The notes: generated by a model from the letters alone, not told the origin. DNA of 64,000 nt from Rutstroemia sp. NJR-2017a BVV2 (GCA_002946415.1 NJPS01000048.1:1-64000), one strand, 5' to 3'; shown: positions 13,268-23,240, counted from the stretch's first letter. Program-made: numbers and translations.

Positions 13268-14620
13268 CTAGGCGGTCCCATTTCCCGACGGTTGCGGTGT
13301 CACAGAGGTTAGCTTTGGGCAACTGTTGGCATAATATCCGGTTTCGCCGCACTTATAGCAAGTCACCGTCCTGCCTATATATCGGTTCTGCCGACATTCT
13401 CTGCTGATATATCCAGGCCTGCTACAATTGTAGCATCTTCTTTCAACTCCCGCTCTGTCACCGGTTGGGGTCTGGTTGGCTGGTATAGCTGGTACTTTCT
13501 CTTCCTTAGTTGAACGATTATCATCCATCTTCCGGATTGACGACTCCTTGACTCTGTTCAAGCGATAGTCATCGTTATTATCCTGGAAGATACTATCCAC
13601 TCCCTCCAGCCTTCGCGCTAAGTTGATGAGACCCTACCTAGTCGTAGGGATCTCGTTATATTGGGTAATTCTCTTCTATAGCTTAGGGTCTAGTTTCGCA
13701 AAAAGCTTCCTTCTTTTCTCATCCGGGCTGGTTACGCCCAGCTCGTGTTCCATATCATCTAAGTGGGCGATGAAATCAGTAACAGACTGTTCTGGTCTTT
13801 GTCGGACCTTCTCATACGTAATGGATATACTGAGCATTCGGTTATCCCTATCCATCACTGAGTCCATTATATATCCTACAAATTCCTTCTATATCGATCC
13901 TCCTCTCCCTACTTCTTCCTCCCGTACACACCACGCCTTCCTTGGGACCATATCGAAATATTGGATACAATGGTCGATCTTATCCTCATCGGTAACCCAC
14001 ATCAGGTTACGGTCCGCTCGCCATTTGTCTTCCGCCTGGTCAAAGAATATACGAGCTTCTTGGTAGGTCTTCCCGTCGTACTGGGGCAGGTCTTTTGTCT
14101 TAGGCGCTCGTTGGTAGATCGAAAGAGGAACGGGGTTGGTATATAGTTGTACAGGTCGCCTGCCTACTGGCTCCAATATATCGGCCGCGCATCGCTTTCG
14201 TTGCGCCTGCTCTGCTACCGCCTCTCGCTCTTCTTCCGCTTCTAAGCTCGCAATTTCTGCTTCCAAAAGCATTCTTTGTCTTTTCTTCTCTGCAAGCGCG
14301 TTCTCCCTCCGTTGCTCCTCCGCGAATATTTCCTTATATCTTTTCATTTTGTTAAGAGTTTCTTGCAATGCTGCCAGCTCGGCTTCCATAACCATCTCCT
14401 GCTGGGTCATCGGCTGGGTTGCTCCCTGTGCCGATTGGATATCTTCCATTTCACTTCTCTGGTCCCCTTCGCTGAAGGGGTTCGTTGGTGCATCGGGACT
14501 ATCAGGATCGCCCCCCTCCCCTTGCATGGTCGACGTCAATTGGGTCTCGGGGACCGGTGATCCTGCTAGAGGATCCTGCTCAGCTATCGATGTGGCTCTA
14601 GTTCTTCGTGTTCCTGTCAT
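13268..14620 (-). pseudogene. gag of the gypsy element, broken by stop codons
   Basis: One frame of 450 codons from the ATG at 14620 to TAG at 13268, interrupted by in-frame stops near 13,889, 13,673 and 13,626. It would encode the structural Gag protein of the virus-like particle. The N-terminal part is acidic and disordered. About residues 70-150 are rich in Glu, Lys, Leu and Ala and look like a coiled coil (QETLNKMKRYKEIF, LLEAEIASLEAEEE). The capsid-like part follows (YDGKTYQEARIFFDQAEDKW, then TDFIAHLDDMEHEL). Two zinc knuckles sit at the end, CYNCSRPGYISREC and CYKCGETGYYANSC; in both the zinc-binding His has become Tyr (CAT to TAT). The leader between the LTR and this ATG is 76 nt. Not functional as it stands. 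Confidence 0.85.
13280..13286 (-). promoter_or_regulatory. Candidate -1 ribosomal frameshift heptamer (GGGAAAT)
   Basis: On the minus strand the end of gag reads G GGA AAT GGG ACC GCC TAG. GGGAAAT fits the X XXY YYZ slippery pattern in the gag frame and lies four codons before the gag stop. Slipping back one base gives GGG AAA TGG, which is exactly the pol frame, and pol is open across the stop. A downstream pseudoknot was not worked out. Confidence 0.55.
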
Positions 14621-14685
14621 AATTTCTTCTTAGATCCGGTACAGCGACGTTCTTACAACGAACTACCGTCTCGTGATGAGTTTAG

Positions 14686-14695
14686 AGCAATTAGT
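14686..14695 (-). other. Candidate self-priming primer-binding site
   Basis: One base after the 5' LTR, the minus strand reads ACTAATTGCT. This is the exact reverse complement of AGCAATTAGT at 14797-14788 inside the LTR, which is also the predicted 5' end of the RNA (33 nt after a TATA box). In the Tf1/sushi lineage the first nucleotides of the mRNA fold back on the primer-binding site and prime minus-strand synthesis instead of a tRNA. I see no tRNA complementarity at this position. The pairing is seen in the sequence; the mechanism is inferred. Confidence 0.7.
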
Positions 14696-14696
14696 A

Positions 14697-14941
14697 TGTT
14701 AGGGTTTACTGGTAGGGAATTGTAAGAATATCGTGGTACAGTAGTAATATTGCCGGAGCCCAAACGTAGGGCTCTAGTTGAAGACAAACTAATTGCTGCC
14801 GATCTTCTTTTCTTCTTGCTATTCCTTATATTGGGGTCCCTTAGGGTAGGACCCCGTTTCTCGCTCGATCAACCTCCGCTATCCCTCTTATGTAGGTAAT
14901 CAACGCCCGGACCCTCGAATTCCCCTTCTATACTCCTGACA
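14697..14941 (-). repeat. 5' LTR of the gypsy element, with promoter
   Basis: 245 bp. On the minus strand it starts TGTCAGGAGT and ends CCCTAACA. A TATAAG box lies at 14830-14825, and 33 nt downstream, at 14797, lies the sequence AGCAATTAGT that pairs with the primer-binding site. The predicted transcript start therefore splits this LTR into U3 (14941-14798) and R/U5 (14797-14697). Confidence 0.93.
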
Positions 14942-14946
14942 AGAAG
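14942..14946. repeat. Target site duplication, right (AGAAG)
   Basis: Second copy of AGAAG, immediately after the right LTR. Five bases is the usual duplication size for Ty3/gypsy integrases. Confidence 0.9.
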
Positions 14947-16915
14947 CTAGTAATATTAAATTCGATTTAATAAAAATAAAGCTAATTCATTTTTTCAGAG
15001 GTAAATAAGGAACTATTGAGACTAATTCGGTTAATTTACCGAATAATCAATTAATACAATCCTTAAAAGTAGTGAAATAACTAGATATCTAGTTTGATAA
15101 TACTTTAAACTTCAACTAGTATATCTTAATTAGAATTAGTTAAGCTAAATTAGCTTTTTTGAGAGTTAATTGACTAGCTAATACCGAAAATGGACTTTCA
15201 CCTTTTGCAATATATTAGTTATATATCGCTTATATTACTAGTATCTCAGATTATAGATTCCTTATATAGTGGAAAGAACAAACTAAATTTAAAACTTAAT
15301 TCCAATATTTATAAAATTTAGCTCTTCGGAAAATCCTTAAGATATTTAGGATTAGTCTAATAGTTTCTATAGAAGTAGAAACTATATTAGTACTTCCCTA
15401 GACTTACTTAAATACTACTAGCTATCAATATATATTCAGAACTCTCAAAATAACTGAAAATTATCTAATTTTCAAAGAAATTTGAATTAAATCGAAGGCT
15501 AATAGTCAGTTCCAAGACTATTCAATATCAATCTAAAAAGAACTAGCTAAGATAACCTAAATAAAGCGAATTAGATATTCAATATACTTACTAGTTCACT
15601 TTCAGTATTTGGAATCAATTAGTTCTTTTAAATTTCCGCTTTAGGTAACTATTCCTTATTCGGTTGAAATTAGTAAATTATCTAAAAAGTTAAAAGCTGA
15701 AAATTATAGAAATTCAGTTATTTTGCTAACTTCAAACTAGTATTCAATCTATATAGATAGATCAGAAATAGTAGATCAAAAAGGAATTAGAATCGATCTA
15801 GCTTTTTTTAACTTCAACTAGAAGCTAATTTAGAGATCTAGCTAGAATATTAGAACTAGTTAGTTAGTTTATAATAGCGAACTAACTAGAATAACTAAAG
15901 GAATTAAACTAGTAAACGAAATAACTTAAAAAAATTAAGAATTTATTATCTTCTTAGATAATCAAACTATTTTATAAAGGTTAAAATCACTTAGTAATAA
16001 ATCAAGGCAAAATCAAGTAATACTAGTATACAAAGCTAATCAAGAAATAGTCAGAAAAGGAGCTAAAATCAAATTAGCTTAGGTTCTAGACTATTTCGAG
16101 GTGCTAGGCAACGAAAAAGCGGATTTACTAGCCAAATCGGGGACTAAAATATACCCAGTAACCTAAATAACTAGTCTCAACTATTTAGGAGCTCAAATTA
16201 AGCGAATTAAAAATTAGAAGTAATCAGAATCTCTTTTAAAACCCTTGGAAACTATATCGGAAGCTAGCTTGCTTAGCTCGATTAGTTATTTAAAAATTTT
16301 TAAACCTACTTCTCGAAATTATATCCAAATCCCAAATTCGACTAAAAGAGCTATTACTAGTACTTTCTTCTAATTGAAAATTAGATATAGTTATTTAAAA
16401 TCATATTTATATTTATTAGGATATACTAATACTAATAAATGTATTTGTAGGGTAAAAAAGACTTCTGAATACTTACTTTTAAGTTATTCTCATTTTAATC
16501 TAGCTCGGAGCAAGCTAAAAGACAAATTAGTTACAAATTATTTATTATTTCTACTTCTTCTTAATACTATCTCTGGAATCGAAGCTAGCATCGCTTATTT
16601 AAGCAAGACAAAAATTTGTACCCGAAAATATTATCTAGCTCGAGAGCTAGTTGAGGATTAGATTGGATATTTAAATTAGAATGATTTTATTTTCATTTTT
16701 ATCAAATTGATATTTTCATTATTTTAGTTATTTTCATTTACTAGGACTAGTTCCTCACCATCTCTTGATATTATTTGGCTTAAAAATGTATTTAAACACT
16801 ATTTATATTTAGCTGCTAACAGCCTTCAACCGCTAGCCGACCTATTATAGTCTTAGACTCAAAAAGGTTGTTAAAATAATAAATCAATCAATCAATCAAT
16901 CAATTAATCAATCAA
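14942..16915 (+). mobile_element. LINE copy C, 3' part (RT end, RNase H, Cys/His domain, tail)
   Basis: Continues copy C after the gypsy element. It begins with the second copy of the AGAAG target duplication and matches the uninterrupted copies without a gap. RNase H is recognisable around 15,700-16,150 (LGNEKADLLAKSGTK). The C-terminal Cys/His domain is open at 16374-16661 but its spaced His and Cys residues are now Tyr. The 3' UTR ends in ATTCAAAAAGG-type sequence and an (AATC)n tail at about 16,881-16,915, the 3' end structure shared by all copies. Confidence 0.8.
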
Positions 16916-19900
16916 ACTTAATATTATTTATTTCTCTTAAAGTATATAGCTTGTTAGCTTCTTTTTCTAAAATTTTATAATTCTTTTTAAGATTAGTAGA
17001 ACTAGTTGCTAGTACGATATTATCTATATATAACTAGATTGAGATAGAAATTGATGGAAATAGCTTTTTTTATATAAATTAAAAATAAAATCGGTGAAAT
17101 TGGATTATCCTAGAGAATACTAATTGAAATAGATTGAAAATTCTCTAATTATTTATCAAAACTTAAATAAAGTAGTATCAAACCGATCAAAATAGTCTTC
17201 GGTTTAATAGCGCGATAATACCGGCCGGACTTACTCTGCTCGAAAATCCATCCTCGAAAAATATATTTAGAACAAAAAATCTGCATAATTCGTTTAGCAA
17301 GTCAATTATCTTTCCTTTATTCGGACTAGTTCTATACCATCTCTTATACCTATCTGAACTTAGATTAGAACAAACCTACTTCTCAATTGGTTCTCGCTTA
17401 TCGAGAACCCGATCTACTATAGTCTTAGATTCAAAAAGGTCGTTAAAATGAAAAATCAATCAATCAATTAAGTAAAGTAGTTAATATTCCAGAAAGTAAC
17501 TAATCTAAGTAATAAAATTAATTGGAAATTTTAATTTTTTTAAAATAGTTAAAAACTGATTTTTTGAAATATAATCGAAGATCTTTTTAATATCCAAAAA
17601 TAAAACCGATATTTTATAACCTTTTAAATAAATTTCTTGAACTTTATTTATTAATAGTAATCTGGTATCAATAATTGATTTTTTGAATTTTCTACTAATT
17701 TGAAAGTTATATAATAAACTAGTAATTTTAGTTAAATAGTTTAATTTTTTTGTTAATATTCTTTCGCTAATTTTGTCTAAATAATTCAAAAATGAAATTA
17801 CTTTATAAATTTTTAGAACTGAATAATCAAGTTTAGTTAGTTTTTTAAAAATAGTTCTAATTATTTATCTCTAATACCGAAGATAATAATTAAGGTTAAT
17901 TAGATAAACGAAAACTTTATAAAATATCTCTAGAATAGCTAAATAAGTTTTATTAATAATTTCTTGAATAATTCTATCTAGATTTGGAATTTTCTCTTTA
18001 ATTTTAATTAAATAAACTAATATTAGTTCGGAGTTAACAAGTTTAAGCTAGTTTTAATTAACTATTTTATAGTTTTCTCAATTTGGATTAGTTAAGCTAA
18101 ATAGTTAAGGAAAGAAAATAGATTTCAAAATAGTTCCTTTTTCTTTAAAATTAGTTTTATTTAAAATTACTGAAAAAGATTGGTTCGAATAGAATTTGGT
18201 ATAATTAAAAACTTTAAATATTAATTTGGAATTATTATTTTTAAAAAAAGTATTTTAATAATCCTTTTTAACTAGTTTTATTTTTAAAAAATACTAATTC
18301 CAAGCTAATCGATATTATTCTTGATAAAAACCTTAACTAACTTAGCTATTTTGGATTTTTAATTTTCTCTAAATTAGTAATATCGATTTCTTTAACTCTT
18401 TTAGCTTTAGAGTTTATTAAGATTTAGTTTTTAGATTAGATTTAGTTTTGGAAATAGCTTTGCTAATTACTAGCTAAATTAATAAAGATAATTCCGAACT
18501 AATCGATTCTAGATAATTTTATATAACCTTATTTAATTTCAGGTCTAGCTAAGTGAAATTAGAAAGTGGACTAACTAAAATAATTAATTCTTTTATAATT
18601 TTGATTAAATAGTCTGAAAATAGTTTCTAGTTTACTAATTTAGTATTAAAATAAATACTAATTATTTTTAATCTATTTAGAGATATTAGTTTTCTTTTTT
18701 CTTTTAAAGTAAATAAAATTGATAAATAATTAGATCTCAAATCAGTTAGTATTTACTAGTTATTAATATATCTAACTAATATTTATATAGTTAATATAAA
18801 ATCCAAAACTAATTTATTAGTATCTTTGAAAAATATAATAATCTCGAGTTTATTACTTAGTTTCAAATTTTGTTTTTCTATTTAACTAATTAATTTAATA
18901 CTAGTTTGATTTCTTTAGTTATTTGGATTCTACTAAAGATAATAAAGATTAAAATTATCTAAAATCATTGAATTAACCGAAATAGTTCTAAATAATAAAC
19001 TCCTTTTTACTATTTTAATTAAAATTTCCTTAATTTGGCTATTCTTGTTATAAAAGTTAACTAGCTCGAAATATTATTTTCTTTAGTTACTAATAAAATT
19101 AATAGATCAAAATCTAAGTTCGAAGAAGCTAGTATAATATTAGGTTTATAGGTTTTCATAATATAAACAAATATTCGAGATCTAAATTCCAAAATAATTA
19201 GAAGAATTTAATTAAAGCTATTATAAAAAATCAATTAATTATTTGAATAATCTGGATTTTCAGTTATAATCCAAAATTCTTAAATTAAAATTAAATCGAT
19301 TTTTAACTTAATAGTTAGCTATAGTATTGATTTAGTTATAGTTAAATTTCAATTAAGATTTATTTAGATAATTTAGATACTAATACTAATTATAAACTAG
19401 TTTCTTTATTAGCTTTATAAATTTTATATTTTTTTGAAATAGAAATATAATTATTTTTGTAATTAATATATTTTGAAGTTAAATAAAAATATTTCTAACT
19501 ATTTTAATTATAAATTGAATAGTAGTATTATTATATAATATAGGATTCGCTATAGAAATTATATTTAGTCTCTTTTTAACAAAATTTTGTTAAATATTCA
19601 AATCTTTAGTATTTAATATATTAGATAGATTTAAAAGTAGTTAGAAACTTTTCAATTCTAATATTAATTCTAATTATTCAAATCTGGTTTCTAATACATT
19701 TTTCAGTTTCTACTTTAATAGTAAAAGAGATTACTATTGATTTAGTTTATTTAATAACTCGATTTTCTATTAAAGATAACTAATAAGAAATACTAATAAG
19801 TTTTAAATTCAGATTAGAATTAAAAGTTTTTAGTTTATCTAAAATTAGTTTTATTTTATAAAGTATATTAAAGTCCAAAATAGGAATTCTATAGAGAACT

Positions 19901-21125
19901 ACTTTATATCAAAGTTTATCTTTAATTATTAATTTAAAAGTAATTAAATATTCCCAAATAACTCTTTTTTCAATTAAAAAATTAAAAATAAAAGAATTAG
20001 TATTAGTAATTACTAGATTCTTTTTATTACTAGTATTAGTAATAGAAGAAATTATTAGTTTTTTAATATTTTTATTTAAGAAAACTTTATTAATAATATT
20101 TCGAAATATTAATATCGAAAAAAGAGTTTTAGAATCTCGAATTAGAATTAATCGATTTTGGATTTTAGTATTTTTCGGAGCTTTTTTGATTATAGTTCAG
20201 TTTCCAGAAATATTATTAATATCTATTAATATTACTAAAACAAAAGTAAATCCAGAAAGTGAATTAGCTACCGAAATAGCCGAGATAATATCAAAAATAG
20301 TTGAGTTAATCGAATTAGTTTAAATAAAGGGATTTTTGAAAATCGAGATATTAGTATTATTAGTAGCATTAGCTACTTTGATCTTAGCTTCGATTTTTCG
20401 AGTAGTATATTCTAGATTATTAATTTAAGAGATTAGCTAATTTGTAACTTTTTATAATTTTCCTAATTCGATATATTCTCTAAATATCTCGATTAAATCA
20501 AAGATTTGAAATTATTTTTTATATAATTTTGTAACTAAATATATTTCTACTAACAAATTATATATTTGAAGGATTTTAATATTAGCCAAATCTAGGATAG
20601 TATTAATAGTAAGTTTAATAATAGAGAATTAGATAGTTTTATTTAACTAGAAAGAGATAAATATATTAGTTTATTTAGAAAGATAGTAGATAGTTTTACT
20701 AGATCTAGTAGTAATATTTATAGTAGTATTTAATAGATCTAAATTAAAAATCGAGTTAAAATTAGATATATCTAAATTTAGATTGAAAATCGAGGTATTT
20801 GATAAAGAAGAATTATTATCTATATCGATATCTCTATTAATAGAAGATAAAAATCGATTAGTAAAGCTATTAATAGATTCGGAAATATATTGATAAGTTA
20901 AGGTTAAAGAAGATTTGATTTGGATAAGATTTTAAGAAATTTCAATTTCTAAATTCGCTATTTTAACTATAATAACAATATCTCGATAACTAGTAAATAT
21001 ATTACTAAGTAGATTAGTAAGTTCAATTCACAGAAATATATATAATTAGATTTAATATCAGTATTGATATTTTTGGATTCGGTATTGTTTTTTCGAGTAT
21101 TTTTTCTTCTATTACTAAAAATATG
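16916..21125 (-). mobile_element. LINE copy D, lacking its 3' part, heavily mutated
   Basis: On the minus strand it runs from the 5' end (about 21,125) through ORF1, endonuclease and most of reverse transcriptase (FLDIKKIFDYISKNQFL at 17505-17789), and ends abruptly at 16,916 against the tail of copy C. RNase H, the Cys/His domain and the 3' tail are missing. A 296-bp foreign insert interrupts the RT at 17177-17472. Its 5' terminal sequence is the mutated form of the one in copy E. Confidence 0.75.
17177..17472 (+). mobile_element. Short insert with LINE-like tail (truncated LINE subfamily or LINE-tailed SINE)
   Basis: 296 bp flanked by the 9-bp duplication TAAAGTAGT (17168-17176 and 17473-17481) inside copy D. 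The last ~150 bp resemble the LINE 3' UTR (GGACTAGTTCTATACCATC; ACTATAGTCTTAGATTCAA) and end in (AATC)n. The first ~140 bp have no match in the other copies. It retains far more G and C (GCGCGATAATACCGGCCGG) than the copy it sits in. No coding capacity. Confidence 0.7.
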
Positions 21126-21648
21126 AAATTACTTTCTAATAAACTTATATATTATAAATAAAGAAATAATTTATTTATATTTATAGTATTTATAATTATA
21201 AATATTATTATATATAACTTTGAAAATCTGGAAATAATTTTAATTATAAATTCTAATATCAACTAGTTATTTTATATATAATATTATAATGATATATTAT
21301 TTATAATTTTAGTATTTTATATATATAACTCTCTTTTATCTCTATAATTAATTATTCTTATATTATAATTTGTTATCCGATCTGAAGAGAGTATTAGAGT
21401 TAATATTACTTATCTCTATTATAACTTCGAGTATTGACAAAACTAAAAGTCTGGATACAATTCGATCAAGGAACTAGTTCAGCACTAAAGAGAAAGGAAC
21501 TTCCCCAGAAATGTACAAGTATTGAACGATAAATATAGCAATTATCATTATTATATCTTTGTTGATTGAACTTTGCCCTTTATTCCCTTACTTAACCCTT
21601 AATTATTCCTCGATTTATCCCTTAACTATTCCCACAAGAAATCCCAGC
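21126..21648. other. AT-rich spacer and 3' flank of the island gene
   Basis: 21,126-21,400 is extremely AT-rich with no recognisable element. From about 21,410 composition becomes balanced, and the stretch to 21,648 is probably the 3' UTR and flank of the gene at 21649-22332. Confidence 0.5.
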
Positions 21649-22332
21649 TTAAACCTTCACAAACTCCCACGCAGTACCATTGTCATCTACCTCAACCAGC
21701 TCCTTCTCATTATCTCCAATACTCATCGCTCGCCACGTATTCCCATGTAGTGTCATTAACCAATATCCTCCATCCGGATGTGCCCTCGGAGAAAACGATT
21801 CATAACTCCTGTGATACAAGGCTCTACAGACAAACTTGCTTCTCCCATCATGTCCCATGAACATCCCCGAAACCGAGTTGCGGAACCCAAACCAACCATT
21901 TGTATTGATGCAAATCCAGTAGCTGCCACCTCCAGCAGCTACTTTATTCTCTAGTTGCAGATTTCCATCTGTGAGCGTAATGATATAACGCCTTTTTCGG
22001 TCGCGAATCACATATATCTCGCCGGCCCACGGAACTCTTACGCACGATGTAAGGGGAAGTAAATAATCCACACTGACAGCTTTAATTGTGTGTGTATCCG
22101 ATGCTACTGATGACGTATCTGTATCAGCTGTCGAAGAGGCACTATTTTCCTCGAAGTTGTGCTCCTTCTTGGAAACAGCATGTTGAAGTTTGGCTATATC
22201 GTTGTTCATTCTGAAGATTGTTTTTTCCATCGTTTGGACTGTGTCGAAAAGGCCAAGCAAGGCCAAGGAGTCGAAACATCCATCTGAATCATTCTCTTTT
22301 GACTCTAATGGCACAGTTTTGGGTGGACTCAT
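21649..22332 (-). CDS. Fascin-like beta-trefoil protein, 227 aa, single exon
   Basis: An uninterrupted ORF from the ATG at 22332 to TAA at 21649. Residues about 30-60 contain a short coiled-coil-like stretch (TVQTMEKTIFRMNNDIAKLQ), followed by a Ser/Thr/Asp-rich linker. From about residue 100 there is a beta-trefoil-like repeat pattern (IYVIRDRKRRYIITLTDG, GWFGFRNSVSGMFMGHDG, HPDGGYWLMTLHGNTW), ending in AWEFVKV. Proteins of this pattern, with the GFRN...GHDG and WEFVKV signatures, are common in filamentous ascomycetes and are usually called fascin-like or hypothetical; their role is unknown. No signal peptide or membrane segment. It has no in-frame stop and normal composition, although LINE remnants lie on both sides, so it looks intact and single-copy. 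Confidence 0.72.
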   Translation of the reverse strand: MSPPKTVPLESKENDSDGCFDSLALLGLFDTVQTMEKTIFRMNNDIAKLQHAVSKKEHNFEENSASSTADTDTSSVASDTHTIKAVSVDYLLPLTSCVRVPWAGEIYVIRDRKRRYIITLTDGNLQLENKVAAGGGSYWICINTNGWFGFRNSVSGMFMGHDGRSKFVCRALYHRSYESFSPRAHPDGGYWLMTLHGNTWRAMSIGDNEKELVEVDDNGTAWEFVKV

Positions 22333-22750
22333 GGCTACAGTCGTTGAATATCGTGCTCTCTGGAATATTTGGGTTGGCAGGGAATTGTAGGAGAACCACT
22401 AAGTCGTAGGAGTCTAATTGTATTGTAAATATAAAGCCCTCTGATCACTTTACTCATTGTTCCACGGGCTATAGCCATCCGTTTACCCCACTTTCTCGGG
22501 TCGTAACTCCTCCGTACTACGGGTTCTACGCTGCAAAGTCTACCAACTGTTGGCAAAGATGATGTGATGGGCTGATTGATTCGCTTTCCACAGACCTTAC
22601 GTTGCAGAGCTACTGCGGCCAATTGACTGGCCTGAGATATAACGAATAGGAAGCCAGATATGGCCTTTGGGTCGGCTCTGGAGATGAAGCTGGATGGTCC
22701 AAGGCAGACCAAAGAAAAGATTAGAACTGAAGTAAAGAGATAGTTTAGGT
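22333..22750 (-). promoter_or_regulatory. Probable 5' flank of the island gene
   Basis: Balanced composition continues upstream to about 22,750, then drops sharply. An open frame at 22712-22335 shows no domain and probably is not a gene. I see no clear TATA box. Confidence 0.4.
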
Positions 22751-22806
22751 GATATATGCTCGCCCTCTTTTAACACTATCTTGGATTGTTATTAAAGGGT
22801 ATATAT

Positions 22807-23240
22807 ATAAAGAGAATTCCAGATTTCGGGAGCTAATTATTTTTATAAAAGAGAAGGTAAAGATTAATCAAATAAAAATTAAGATTTCTACTTTAAAGAT
22901 TCTATTTATAAAAATTACTAATAAGAGAAAAGAATTCAATAAAAATTAATTATCTTTAATTATAACTTTATATATATATTCTAATTATATTGTTATAATA
23001 AATATTTTTAATAGAAGAAAAGGAAAAAATATTAAAAAATATAAAAAAGAGATTTTAAATTTCGAATATTAATTATCTATATAAAAGAGAAAATAAAAAT
23101 TAATTAAATAAAAATAAATATATTCTTTTTTCGAGAATTTTATTTAAAAAAATAAATTAATAGAAATTAATTTATTTTTAATTAGAACTTTATATTTATA
23201 TTTATATTTAATTTTAATATTATAATATTTTTATAATTTT
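22807..23240. repeat. Degenerate direct repeat, two ~190-bp copies
   Basis: 22,807-22,995 and 23,045-23,235 share the order ATTTCG..TAATTAT..TATAAAAGAGAA, then ATTAA..AAATAAAAAT, then ATTAATT.TCTTTAATTA.AACTTTATAT. Both are extremely AT-rich. Origin not recognised. Confidence 0.5.

Larger units (their letters stand above)
9018..13352 (-). pseudogene. pol of the gypsy element (PR-RT-RH-IN-chromodomain), broken by stop codons
   Basis: A single frame of about 1,445 codons with roughly a dozen in-frame stops and no frameshift. Order: aspartic protease (ALVDSGAEENCV near 13,150); reverse transcriptase 12,614-11,760 (LDLKDIYHRI, VYLDDILIYS); RNase H about 11,760-11,330, ending in HRPGKSNPADGPSRRPDY; a long spacer with three repeats containing ELGSSYLLQ (10,880-11,120); integrase with the HHCC zinc segment (GHYRFSRTLELL ... 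CIVCQKTK) and the catalytic Asp segments TMDFITGLP and TTDRGTQF; then a GPY/F segment (KLADKYLGPFAILEYI) near 9,350-9,400. A chromodomain at about 9,080-9,225 (WEVESVQDHRDKKGG, YLVRWRGYTPAEDT) has two TAG codons. The frame ends with TGA at 9018-9020. The chromodomain is known in this lineage for steering integration to marked chromatin. Stops have the CAG/CAA/TGG-to-TAG/TAA form expected of RIP. Confidence 0.88.
7218..14941 (-). mobile_element. Ty3/gypsy chromovirus (Tf1/sushi type), 7.7 kb, nested in a LINE
   Basis: A complete LTR retrotransposon on the minus strand with 245-bp LTRs (TG...CA) at both ends and the 5-bp target duplication AGAAG at 7213-7217 and 14942-14946. Order from right to left: 5' LTR, primer-binding site, gag, pol (protease, reverse transcriptase, RNase H, integrase, GPY/F, chromodomain), an antisense spliced gene, polypurine tract, 3' LTR. 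Gag and pol each stay in one frame end to end and are broken only by in-frame stop codons. Base composition is much more balanced than the LINE around it, so it probably inserted after the LINE had been mutated. Confidence 0.93.

Noticed and set aside
13623..14633. Plus-strand open frames opposite gag
   Set aside because: Gag reads well on the minus strand with a coiled coil and zinc knuckles; the plus-strand frames are low-complexity shadows.
14640..14696. tRNA-type primer-binding site for the gypsy element
   Set aside because: I saw no match to the initiator-Met or other familiar tRNA 3' ends; the self-complementary site explains the position better.
16881..16915. Short regular AATC repeats as a possible CRISPR array or microsatellite
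   Set aside because: They occur at the 3' end of every LINE copy, in the matching orientation, and are the element's tail; no spacers.
3335..16915. Target duplication for LINE copy C
   Set aside because: The bases at its two ends do not match; copy D does not continue on the other side either, so the junction is probably rearranged.
22335..22712. 125-codon minus frame upstream of the fascin-like gene
   Set aside because: No domain; ends directly at the start of the real gene and is best explained as promoter and leader.
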